A stretch of DNA of 64,000 nt. It comes from Thalassia testudinum (Eukaryota; Streptophyta; Magnoliopsida; Alismatales; Hydrocharitaceae). A program made the position numbers and the translations under genes. The notes beneath the pieces were generated by a model. That model saw only the letters and a program-made list of their open reading frames with translations, ran no database searches and was not told where the DNA came from. Shown one piece after another: positions 42,221-52,804 of this stretch. Position 1 is the first letter of the stretch, and each line of letters opens with the position of its first letter. Where the stretch lies: assembly GCA_037157565.1 (NCBI GenBank), contig JAZHRO010000013.1:121038001-121102000 (forward strand). Direction: 5' to 3'.

Positions 42221-43884
42221 CTATCCCATAGTTGTGGGCTATTTAAGTATTTAAGTGCCTACACATTAGGTTAATTCTAACATTTATTTAGTATAAATTA
42301 GGATGTAAATAGATTAATTCATAGTTTTAATCTAATTACATAATCCATACATTGCATTCATATCTTAAGTGCATTTAGAATTAGCTTAAAATAGCATTCA
42401 TCTAATTAGATAACCAATTAGGTATATTGTTTTTATTAACATAGAAGTTGAGGGTCTATACATAAATAACCCTAATATTTTAATAATATTTTCTTTATTC
42501 GTCTTCTTTCAGAACAGCTGGTTGCCACTCCAACGCCCGGGTGATGCAGTGAAGGAGCCATTCAAGGGGGAGCGGATACGGTGGATCTGGTCGGCCGCTG
42601 ATTTCAAATTTGTTCAGGCCACTACAAAAGGAGCACGGAGGCAGCCGAGCTCAGGAGGCCTCCGCCACCGACCCACCACTGTGCAGAGAGAACCTCTCTC
42701 TTCCACTCCATACTGCCGGCCTCTACCGTGGCGGCGAGTCTCCACCACCGTGGGCGTGTGGTGTGACAGGCCACACCGCCATCCGGAACTCGCCTGCATT
42801 ACCGTGAGCACCTTAGCGTGCAACTCCCTCACCGTCGTCGCAGACCACCACCACCGAGCTACTGATCAGCCACCCTCTCAGTAACTTAAGACGTCTGGGA
42901 ATTTTCCCAGACGTCTGAAGTTACCCGCTCACCTCCACTTCCTCAGCCTGCACTCTCCAACCGGCCACCAGACTGCCAGCACCCTCCACCGCTCACCGGC
43001 TGCAGACCTGCGCACGCCTGCAGATCAGCCCGCGCTCTCCTCCAACGCCTGCAGACCAGCCTGCAGCATCCTCCAACAGCCGCCTGCAGCTTCCACCGCG
43101 CCAGCGCCCTCCGCTGACCCTCCACCCACGCCAGCTTCCACCGCACACGCCAACCGCCTGCAGACCACCGCGCAAGCGCCCTCCTGCAGACCACCGCCCA
43201 CGCACAACCGCGCGCCCTCCGCAGACCCTCCGCGTGCCCATGCACAACCGCCTGCAGACCGTCCAACCGACCACCACGCACGCCAGCCGCAGCAGTGCCC
43301 ACGGCAGCGGCAGCAGCCACCCCCGCAGCAGCAGCAGGCGGCGGACTTCACGCCAACAGGCTGTGCAAGCTGCCGGCTGCAGCACCTCCGCCGAAGCTCG
43401 TCCGGCCACCTTCGACCGCCGCGCGACTCGCCGCCACCACCGATTCGAAGCCCTTGATCCAAGGGACCTCCTCCGAGCTTCCCGCGCCCGGCCATCGGCT
43501 CCTCGTCGCGCAAGACAACAGGGAAAAATTCCCTTGTTTTGCTACAGTAAAACGTTAATTAAAATTTACATTTTCTGCCATTGCCACATTTTAATCATAT
43601 TCTATTCACTCTGCATTGCGGAAAATATCCTGTAGTTTCTCATAATTGCCATTTCAGCATTGTTTCTTGCTTAAACCTTAATCTAAAGGCAATCTTGGCT
43701 TGGTTCTTGTCCAAATTGACTACGAACAAACATTTTTAAGTGGCGCGAATTTTAATATGTTATTGCCTCCCTGTGGATATGACTCGCTCCTCTGCGAGTG
43801 GTTATTTCTTATTAAAAATTGATTAGTCGATTTTTCCACCACATTAAACTACAAACGACTTAAAAGCGAAAGATAGAACGGTCA
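42221..43884 (+). mobile_element. LTR-D1: solo LTR inserted in ATH-C RT
   Basis: About 1.66 kb splitting the RT frame a few codons before FMDDF. It matches, in opposite orientation, the ATH-D2 LTR (61,010-62,760): TAGTTGTGGGCTATTTAAG near the start, GAGCCATTCAAGGGGGAGC, the GACGTC palindrome, and U5 CCTCCCTGTGGATATGAC. Ends GAACGGTCA. The first bases differ from D2 and no clean TSD is visible; about four RT codons appear to be lost at the junction. The several long frames in its GC-rich part are not genes. Confidence 0.8.
42889..42916. repeat. GACGTC palindrome in LTR-D1
   Basis: Arms AGACGTCTGGGAA and TTCCCAGACGTCT, perfectly complementary over 13 bp with TT at the centre. Weaker pairing continues outward (GTAACTT/AAGTTAC). 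Confidence 0.9.
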
Positions 43885-45172
43885 ACAATCTCCCACCATG
43901 TCAAAATAGATGGCCAGCATGCACCTTTGAAAAGTTGCAGGCACATTGCAAAGCCCGAACGGCATTCTATGGAATGCAAAGGTTCCATAGGGACATGTGA
44001 AAGTTGTCTTTTCCTAGTCTTCAGGATGGATAGGGACTTGGTTATATACCGAATAACCGTCCAGGAAGCAAAAATATTTTTGCCCAGCTAACCTTTTGAG
44101 GATTTGATTGATGAATGGCAAGGGAAAGTGATCCTTTTTAGTGGCTGTGTTCAGCTTCCTATAGTCAATACAGACACTCCAAGCAAAAGCTGAACAAGTG
44201 GTGAAGGTTTCCCCTTTCTCATTGGTCGTAACGGTTATTCCCGCCTTCTTGGGTACAATCTGAACAGGGCTAACCCACAGACTATCGAAGATTAGGTAAA
44301 TAATCCTAGCATCGAGCCATTTGATTATCTATTTCTTGACCACTTCTCGTATATTCGGGTTTAGTCTCCTTTGCATTTTGCAAGAAGGGCGAGATCCATC
44401 TTCCATGAAAATATGATGATTACAATAAGATGGATCGATCCCCCTAAGGTCGTGGATGGTCCAACCAATTGCCTCCTTGTTATCTTTAAGGACCTTAATT
44501 AACCTTGATTCTTGCTCCTTAGTCAAATTAGCACTAATAATCACAAGGAGCGTGTTTTCAAGTCCTAAGAACTTATATTTCAAATTTCTGGGCAATGGTT
44601 TTAATTCCAACTGGGGTGGGTTTAGAATAGAAGGAAGGGAAGATGCCGATGAAGATTCATCAGGACGATCCAGTGGAAGAGGCTGGGAATGAACAAAATC
44701 AACAGCCTCTTCAGGATGTGGCAGGTCTACCACGGAGGAGGGTTGTGGGTTGGGTTTGCTAAAGCTAATGGAATCCTCAAGTGCATTGATTGTCATACAT
44801 GTCTCAAGATCTTGATCCTTGAGTTCCTCAATGAATCCACAATCCTCAAATCCTCTTATCACCTTAAAAATATCCAGAGTTAATTTCTTATACCCAAAGG
44901 CGATCTCCATACTATCACTTTCACAGTTTATGTTGGCCTTGGTGGTAGCTAGGAATGGATGCCCCAGAATGATGGGCATGTTCCTCAAATCATTAGGTAC
45001 ATCTATCTCAAGGATGAGGAAATCTACAGGAAAATAGAAATCCTTGAACTTGACAATTACACCATCAATAATGCCACTTAGTGTGCTAACCGATCGGACC
45101 GCTAATTGTAGCGTTACTGAGGTTGGCCTGAGTTCACCTAACCCAAACCTCTCATAAATAGAAGTTGGGATT
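43885..45172 (-). pseudogene. ATH-C protease C-terminal part and RT N-terminal part
   Basis: Minus strand. It starts within the protease (YERFGLGELRPTSVTLQLA, FYFPVDFLILEIDVP, PIILGHPFLATTKANINC), then a linker, then RT (NHHIFMEDGSRP ... CKMQRRLNPNIREVVKK near 44,330, IDYRKLN further left). The protease catalytic DLGAS motif, gag and the PBS are absent because coding sequence is fused to an LTR fragment at about 45,172. Stops occur between 44,329 and 43,885. Confidence 0.9.
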
Positions 45173-45792
45173 ACCGGCGTGCGTGTGCACATGCACGCTA
45201 CACTGCCGCTGTTGCTTTACATGTGCTGCTGCTGCTGTTGCTATGCATATGGCTGATTTGAGATTGGGAGGGGGCTACAGGGATCCGAACCCACACCCCT
45301 TCCTTGTGAACCACTGCGTCAACCAATGTGCCACGTCGACCTTTGCGTCATGAGGAGAGTTTGGTGCAGATGCTTCCCAGCCATTGGATCTTGATCCAAT
45401 AGCTAGAATTCAAGGGCGCAGATGATGGAGTGGACGGTGGCTACTGGCCGATGGTGGGTGGTCTGGATGGAGCCATGTGGCACCATCTAGACCATCTGTC
45501 TTCTTCTTCCTATAGATGGTGCCACGGTGCTCAGATCGAGATGATTCCTGTGATGCTGAACTGCGATCATTGCTCCGGATCCATCTGTACGATTGGATTT
45601 ATCATCCAAAACCCATATGAATGACGCATTGCCCCCTGGCCATATAAAATGAAGGAATTAATATACAAAACATACAACTATCCTAAATGTCATGCAATGG
45701 ATGTTATGTAATATTTATAACATGATATGCAATGCTAAACCTAAGAACTCTCATAAATAAGCAATTTACCATGAATTTATGTGTGTTCATCA
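45173..45792 (-). mobile_element. ATH-C partial 5' LTR
   Basis: Matches about 30,045-30,618 of the 3' LTR, including the tRNA-like module, TTGGATC/GATCCAA region and the terminal TGATGAACACACATAAA (minus strand). The rest of the LTR (TATA, R, U5) is missing. Homology breaks at about 45,172-45,178. Confidence 0.85.
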
Positions 45793-45797
45793 CTCCC
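45793..45797. repeat. target-site duplication CTCCC, right copy (ATH-C)
   Basis: Matches 29073-29077. Confidence 0.85.
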
Positions 45798-47019
45798 GAA
45801 CAGCTCTAATGTGGCACAATGCCTTATTTCTTGTTTCTGGTGTTCTAGCCTCCTCTGCCATTGCCGCAGCAGACGCGAGCTTGCTTGAAGCTCTCATCAT
45901 GCCTGCAAGTTCCAGGTGTCAATCCCAGGCAGTGTAGATTACCTCCAGGAGTATCCTTGCGCAGTCAATTGGAGCCTTTAACCAAGCCTCTACGCCAATT
46001 CGATGAAGGAAGCTGCTGTTGCAACTACACGAAGGAAGGAGGGTGGGATAATCCCACCTTAGAAGTGACAAAACCCCTGTGCCCGCATAAATTGTAAAAG
46101 TGTTTGTGGCTCTTTGCCTACAAACACGGGGTGAGGTCCCTCTCACCCACACATGCCTCATCTCTGATCTCTGCTAGTGGACCTGGCATGACCAGTTAAC
46201 CCACCTAGCCAAGCACTCCTCGGCTGCTACCCCACTACAGGTAGCCCTGGACCTGGGTACGCGTGTACCCGATAACCCGATATCCTGCTGAAGGCCCTGG
46301 GAGGGTAGAGCCTAAGAGAGAGAAAGGAAGGTGATGTTGCATGGGGGTAGGGGGTTTTACTGCAGAGGACATTGGCTGACACTTAGACAATTTGAGAAGT
46401 TCCCCTTCCCTATGCGAAAGAAGAAGGCAGAAGAAGAAGAGGAAAGTAGAAGGGCTATAGTTGAAGAAGAGAAGGAAAGCAGCCGCAGAGAAAGAAGAGA
46501 AGGGAAGAAGAAGAAGCACAAAGAAAGAATAGAAGGAAGAGAGCCACAAGAGTAAGGAAGAAGGAGGCAGAAGAAGAGGAAAGAAGAAGCACAGAAAAAG
46601 AAGAGAAAGAAGAAGAGGCTGAGAGAAGAAGAAAGAAGGTTGTGCACTGTAGCATCAGACATTTAAGCCATCTGATTAATCATTCAGTCGTCTGATAATT
46701 GATTTCTAAGCTTTATTTGATTGATACTGTTGAGAAATTTGCTGTTATTGTGAGGGGTATTTGGTGATTCAAATCACCATTTTACCTCATTCTTTTTATA
46801 GTATTAACATCTATTTTCACTTCTATATCATTATTGTTTAGAGTATTATTACAAATTGCGTACACTGCATTTAAATTGCAATTCTTGAGATTAAATTCCA
46901 TATTGCTCCCTACGTTCGACCTCAGAAACCTTTTCGAGTAATAAAATTTATTTGTTTAAACGCTATTTTGTCTATACTCCAACGCGACATTCTTAAAACA
47001 CCGATCTAGCATTCAAACA
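45798..47019 (+). mobile_element. ATH-K 5' LTR, piece 3 (R/U5 side)
   Basis: Resumes after ATH-C. It matches LTR-K' in reverse orientation: CCAGGTGTCAATCCCAGGC, GGTGAGGTCCCTC, a long GAA-rich tract, and U5 with TGCTCCCTACGTTCGACCTC. It ends CATTCAAACA just before the PBS. With pieces 1 and 2 the LTR totals about 2.85 kb, in line with about 2.81 kb for LTR-K'. Confidence 0.85.
46405..46640 (+). repeat. GAA-rich polypurine tract in ATH-K LTR
   Basis: About 240 bp of almost pure purine on the + strand (AGAAG/GAAGAAG units). LTR-K' has the complementary pyrimidine tract at about 54,790-55,215. Low-complexity frames over it are artefacts. Confidence 0.85.
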
Positions 47020-47022
47020 TTC

Positions 47023-47040
47023 TGACGTCGTTGCCAGGGA
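47023..47040 (+). other. ATH-K primer-binding site (tRNA-Asp type)
   Basis: TGACGTCGTTGCCAGGGA, three bases after the LTR end. It keeps CGTTGCC.GGGA of the tRNA-Asp-complementary PBS with a few changes. Confidence 0.8.
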
Positions 47041-47155
47041 GCAACGGGCAATTTAGAACTCTTGATTGTAATTCCTGATTCAGATTCTAACTTGCTATAT
47101 CTCTTTTGCTGTGGTTGTTGTTGCAACTCTTTGTTGGGCATTTTAAGTCAGTTGC
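47041..47155 (+). other. ATH-K leader, first part
   Basis: About 110 bp of leader after the PBS. It ends in GTTGC, the target site of NA-B. The leader resumes after LTR-K' at 57,377 with GTTGT. Confidence 0.6.
47151..47155. repeat. target-site duplication GTTGC, left copy (NA-B)
   Basis: GTTGC before the NA-B LTR, repeated at 54558-54562. Confidence 0.95.
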
Positions 47156-48885
47156 TGATGAATCCATTTTAATGGACTAATATTACGCCTAAGTAACTTT
47201 AATCTTACCTTTTAGGATTGCTAATAAATACATTAAGTTATAGAATGTTTGCATACATCATGATTTAAGTTTACATCTATTTTATATCATTCTATAACTT
47301 AATATGTAATGATTTTATGTTTATATGTGTAGGAATAATATTTAGAAAGAACAAGGAGGGGGGAATAAATTTCCCCAACAAACAGGTTCAATCCCTCCCT
47401 CAACCTCCAGCCAGCCACAACTCTTCCCTCAACAAATGCAAACCACTGCCGGCTAAAATTGGAAAAATGATTTTGAAAATCCCTTGTGAGGCGGAGAGAG
47501 GAGAAGAGGCATCGTGGAGATCTTCCTCCCCCTTGCGGGTATCCACCTTCTCCCTAGCAACCTTCTCAACTATGGTCAGAGCATACACTGTGAACCAAGC
47601 ACCATCACTGCACCCTTCTAGCATTCACACCGCCATGCACCTTGCACGACCGCAGGCGATGCCTTCACGCAGGGGCTAAGCACCCTCATGTGCCCATCCA
47701 CCAGCCTGCAGCCACCTCAGGTGCACCCGCCCGCACCCTTGCAGGCACCCTCACCCCCGCAGGTGCCTCCCCCTCCAGCACCCACCTTCAGCATTTGCCA
47801 GACCCGCATACTTCCCCACTGCAGGTATGCTTCCCCCGCCAGCGCCTTCAAGCCTGCAGGCGCTGCATGCCAAGCATCGCAGGCACTGCCCACCAAGCAC
47901 TGTAGGTGCTCCCATTCAAGCCCGCAGGTGCTGCGCGCCTTCACCACCGCCTCACGCCCTCGTCACCAGCGCCCTGCAGAACGCCCGCGCGGCTGTAAAG
48001 CCTCCTTGCAGCGCCCCACCACGCACCTCCAGTCCATCCTGCAGAATGCGTGCCCAGCTCCGCTTCACCCAGCACCTGCAGCACCACACCTCCATGCGTG
48101 CCTACACTCTCTTCATATTGCCCGCGTGCCATTGCCTTCGCGTCTCCATGCATCTGCAGCACGCACGGCAACAGTAGCTTTCCCACCGCCGCCGTTCATC
48201 TCCACCGGCTGGCCGCCACCGACCACCTCGCAACATGCCGTTGCCGCCATTGTGAAGCACTTGTCGAGACACATCTCTACGTGCGACCTTGCCATTAGCT
48301 GTCGACCCACGCTCGCGCACGGAAGAGAGAGGCAAAAACCTTTGTTTTTCACTCAATTAGTAATTACAAAAAATGCCATTATCAAAGCTACTATTCATTT
48401 AGTTTCTGAATTAATATAATGCAGCAAATTTGCATGGACACCCCTTTCTTAATTTGGAATTACACATAATTGATTTCTTCTTATGAATGACATGCAACAT
48501 GAGATATTGATTATAGTACATTGGTGTCATTAGTTAGGAGATTAATATTAACATTGTTTCCTTTTACCAAGGTCATTATTTAAAATATTATATTATGGTA
48601 ATTTTTCATGTGCACCCTCATCTTCTTGATTAATTATCTATATTGAGAATTTATGTTGGAAATGAGAGCACTAGTTAGCATGCACCTCCATTAATATTCC
48701 TGATTACTTGATGCATTATTACTCATTTTTAATAGGCTAATTCCTCCCTATGGAGATGATCTAACTCTTCATGGTTATTTTTAGAATTTAAATGTTTTGA
48801 AAAGCGATTTTCTACCACGTGATTAAATACAACGACACATCATTTTATATTAAAGTTTTCAACGAAAACAAAGATCGCACTTTCA
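47156..48885 (+). mobile_element. NA-B 5' LTR
   Basis: TGATG, then AATCCATT/AATGGACT around TT; ends GCACTTTCA. A GC-rich, CTGCAGG-containing central part gives long spurious frames on both strands (e.g. 47,688-48,419). Confidence 0.95.
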
Positions 48886-48890
48886 AATGA

Positions 48891-48907
48891 TGCCATTGCC
48901 AGGGAGG
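48891..48907 (+). other. NA-B primer-binding site (degraded)
   Basis: TGCCATTGCCAGGGAGG, five bases after the LTR; same register as the NA-A and ATH-K sites but with more changes from tRNA-Asp complementarity. Confidence 0.65.
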
Positions 48908-49233
48908 AAAATTGCCTATTAGTTTTTTCGGGAATTTTATGTTATTTTTATGCTATTTTGAAAGCTTTTCTGAATTACTAACTGTGGATTTTCTTCTGTG
49001 CAAAAACATGCGATGAATGCAACGGGCGCGCACGGCGGGGACGATCTTTTTGGTGTACCTTGACGCCACTTGGAGGCCACCAACTAAACATATAATTCTA
49101 AGACCTACAATCTACTAAAAATAGATCCCATTGAATTTGCATTTGCTTTGACAGTAGAACTCTCTAGGAGTTTTTGCTTGTATTCTGAATTCTTCTGAAT
49201 CCTAAGAGAGTTAAAACTGTTTTGCTTAAAGAA
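48908..49233 (+). other. NA-B leader (shortened)
   Basis: GACGCCACTTGGAGGCCA is joined directly to CCAACTAAACATATA; in NA-A these two strings are separated by 901 bp (35,818-36,718). Confidence 0.8.
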
Positions 49234-51198
49234 ATGGATCACCCTTACTCCTATCATTTAGATTATCAGAGTCAATACTTCTCATTTTTAATTAGGATCC
49301 CATGCCTCGAGCGTATCCATCCTTTGATGGGTAAATTGACAATTCATGGGATCATTCTTATTGTTATCTTGGGAGTACTGGCCTGATAACTCCCACTTTT
49401 GACCAAAGCCTAGGAGCGGGATTTTCCAACCCTGAAATCCCTACTTTCATGCAAACACCCAACCCTCCCACCCTTCATGATTTTTCGTATCAAGGTTGGA
49501 CCGATACCCCTAGCAACCAGAGCCTGAAATTGACTATCCTCCCCAACCTGATAATAGTAGTCTCTCCTCTTTTATGATAGAAATGCAAAAATAGCAAAAG
49601 GAAATAATGGAATCAATGGAAGAGATGTTGAGGAATAGTCAACAGTTAAATGAAGAAATAAGACAACTTAGCTACACGCTTCCCAATAATCCTGATCCCC
49701 ACCCAACGATCATAATCATGAAAATAATTCTGAGGAACCCAATGACAGTAGGGATCCAGTTTTATGTAGCTATCACTTAGACTCTCCCAATGAGACACGG
49801 CCACTAGAGGACAACGATCATAGTAGTTATCCACCCAAGCTTTATTGGAGTCAAAAGCAAGGGAAGATGGTACCTTTTGAGGACCTTGACCCCAAAGATA
49901 GTATTCTCCATACCCCTACCAACCCGGGTCAAGGTTATATTGTTCCTATCACTTCCCCTATTGATTATTTGGTGGAATCCCATTCTACCCTTAGTGAGCC
50001 TACTCCTGACCCTCCACTTAGGGAATCAACACCTACCATTCAGCATCCTGAGGATTTAAATGCACCCAATGAAGGTGACCCTAAGGGAATAGAGGATGAT
50101 CAATTTTGGTCACAGGGATATGAAGAGTCTATTTCAGAGGATGGGGATGCCCCAATAGAGGAACCTGGACTGAAAATCTAGAGTGAATCACAGGGAAATT
50201 ATTTCTTATTTGAGGATTTACCTCCAGAGCATATAAATAATATGATAAAATCTAGATTCCTCCTTTCTTTTAAGAGTCATCCTCCATCAAAGCAGGAGTT
50301 GATATTAGAGGAAGACAAACAAAATAATGAGAAGTCTATGGGAAACTCTCAGGAACAAAACACGTCAATTAAGGATTTATACCCTAAGAAGAATGACGAA
50401 TTCAATGATATAGGCTTGCTCCAAAATATTAAGACAGATCCTCTTTTAGGAAAAATTAAGGATACTGATCCAACTCCTATCTTCATTATTGAATCACATA
50501 TACACTCCTAAAAAAATTTGAGTGAAACAAACAAATCTGGGGATGAGCTTAATGATAATGATTCAGATATTTTAATCCTGCCATCAAAGAGTTGCAATTT
50601 GGAGTCTACCCTTGATTCACATATGACTTCGATCATTAAGGCTAGGCAGGGCAACGAGAAGTTGTCTCCAACTGTTAGGGAATATACATAATCTGAAACA
50701 TTGTTGGAATTGGACCTAACACCGACTAAGCCTTCATTAGACTTAACCATTACCTTCCAACACTACCAACAACCCTTATTCTCCCTAATTGATCCTTGGC
50801 TTAGATCTCTGCTTACGTACATTGTTTCTAGAGAACATATCAGGCCAGTACATCCTCGGGTAGAATGGCGAGTGTGGATTGATGATTGTACTTTTACTCT
50901 CGCCATTCAAGGGTTTGAACAAATAATGTGTATATCTTTTAAAAACCATCCTGCTCTGGAGGATCCTTGTTATCCTCCACTTATTCCGTTTCAGGAGGTC
51001 CCTTTTCATATTCCGTTTATTATTCCTAAACCTCGCAAGGTAGCCAACGAGGTTCTTCGCTTTCATATCTTCTGGCGAGCATTTGGTATTACGTTGCATC
51101 ATCAGCTCGCTAATATCTGTGGCTACCTGTTTTCTAGGCCTGCACTTTTACGCATATTCTTAGGGCCTAACCTTGTTTGTTTGGAACCAGACTTATAG
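49234..51198 (+). pseudogene. NA-B ORF: homologue of the NA-A ORF
   Basis: Opens at ATG 49234 (MDHPYSYHLDY) and ends at 51198 (CLEPDL). The frame is broken by stops and small indels (one base lost near 49,512), yet long segments are open in the same frame: 49,867-50,181, 50,242-50,511 and the C-terminal 165 codons 50,701-51,198. It has an extra segment relative to NA-A, MVPFEDLDPKDS ... TPTNPGQGY, which resembles NA-1 (3222), so all three ORFs are related. The C-terminal part is better preserved than in NA-A. Function unknown; no recognised domain. Confidence 0.75.
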
Positions 51199-52765
51199 GT
51201 TCCTTCTAAGTCTGGCTGCTGACAGAAAATGCGGCGCTTGTTGGGAGGCAACCTAGCGGTCTGAATAACACCGTCATCAGGTGATTTCTTTCCTTTCTCT
51301 CCTTATTTTAATTTTACAATGAGGACATTGTAAGATTTAGGCATAGGGGGGTGCATTCATGCATTTAGGTTAGCATATATAAAAAAAGAAAAATTCTCTT
51401 TTCTTGAGCTGAATGGGTTAGTCCCTAGCAAAATACCTTTGTCATGGGAGGTTTTTCTTCCTGAATTATTTCTTAAGTTTAGAATCCAGTACATTTATTT
51501 CACGTGCACGTAGACTTGGTAATGGATCCTTAAGGAAAACCAATAAGCATTTGTAGTCTACTGAACCCTTGGACAGTTAATAGGGAGTAAGGCATACTAT
51601 CTTCTAGTAGATCCACCTAACATTTGTGAGAAGAAAGTAGGGAGATTACTGGTGCACTAAGTCTAGTGTAAGGACACTTAAGTTTTGGATAATTAGATGA
51701 TGATACTTTAGAGTTAGGCATAGTTTTCTCTCTCTATTCCTTTGTGCGTACTTTGTGTGAATTCTTGAGAGCCACCAAATAAGGCAGATACACAGAGATT
51801 GAGTCGTAATAAAGCTATGACTATGGTGAATGGTTACGACCATCCTTCATAGAGTCCTCAGCTGAAGGAGGGTAGTAGTGTCAAAGGTCAAAAATACACC
51901 TGTCCTATCCATTCCTTCCCGGTGCCAAGAATAAGTACTTCCACCAAATAAGCCACACAGCATCCTCTTGACCATCATCATCCCTAATAATTCCTCATAA
52001 ATAAAAGTTTGTATCGTGTTGTGTTGATTGAAAAAGAAACAAAAACAAAAAGAAATAAAAAAAAAGAAAGAGAAAGAAAAGAAAAAAAAGAAGAAAAGAG
52101 AGAGAAAAGAAAAAGAAAAGAGTCCAAGGTTATATTTTATTGTTGTAACATTGTTTCTGAGGCAACAAAACATCTAGCACATTCCACCAAATATGACCCA
52201 TACCTACGTTTTAGTATTTCTGATTGCCTGAATACTAGTTGAAGACTCTAACTTAGTTGTAGAATTATTAGGACTTTAATTGAAGTGTGGATGCCAAGTG
52301 AGGTCACCAAACAGTGAGTATAATTACTAAGTCTGGCGAGATTTGTGATCTCAGAAAGAAAAGAAAGAAAAGAGTGAGCGCCCAGGAACATCAAGAGAGC
52401 ACAGTTTAGCCTCTCTTTGAGTTGACTTGTCTAATAGTCTAGAAATCTATAGTCTGTAGTACTAGACTACATGTAGCACTAGATGAGTGTGTGCCACCAA
52501 ATACAAATCTATTCAACTCAATATCTCCTACCTAAGCCAAACACCAGGGTCAAATTATAGATTATCTTCTGCTTTATCCCCGAGGGAAGTAGTTGCCTAT
52601 CCCGACAGCAATATTTACCAAGGGTGAAGTACGAACTCCCAATGTGAATTGGGTTTTGCAGTTGGATCTATTACCTAGGCTATCATCACTTCACATTTGT
52701 CTGGATCTCTAAAGTTTTGAAATAAGAAAAGAAGAAATCTTCTAATTACTTCTATTATTTTTCAT
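51199..52765 (+). other. NA-B 3' untranslated region
   Basis: GCGCTTGTTGGGAGGCAAC, then GAGGACATTG and AGGCATAGGGGGG (51339-51351); a GAAA-rich purine tract at 52,020-52,125; otherwise parallel to NA-A. No gene. Confidence 0.8.
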
Positions 52766-52804
52766 TTTCGCTAGGGACAAGCAAATCTTAGGCATGGGGG
52801 TATT
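52766..52804 (+). other. hairpin plus polypurine tract before NA-B 3' LTR
   Basis: TTCGCTAG-GGA-CAAGCAAA (partly mismatched), then AGGCATGGGGG (52790-52800) and TATT, directly before the LTR. Confidence 0.8.

Larger units (their letters stand above)
29078..45792 (-). mobile_element. ATH-C: Athila-type element with nested insertions and 5' deletion
   Basis: Oriented leftwards. 3' LTR 29078-30618, PPT, 3' UTR, integrase-RNase H-RT-protease, then a partial 5' LTR (45173-45792). TSD CTCCC on both sides. It carries NA-A (33,953-42,019) and LTR-D1 (42,221-43,884). Removing these leaves about 7.0 kb. The U5 half of the 5' LTR, the PBS, gag and the start of protease are missing as a block. Confidence 0.9.

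Noticed and set aside
43025..43513. Gly/Arg/Trp-rich minus-strand frames
   Set aside because: Antisense of CTGCAG-rich LTR-D1 sequence.
47688..48419. 243-codon open frame, and overlapping long frames on both strands
   Set aside because: GC-rich part of the NA-B 5' LTR; several frames are open at once and the 3' LTR copy opens different frames.
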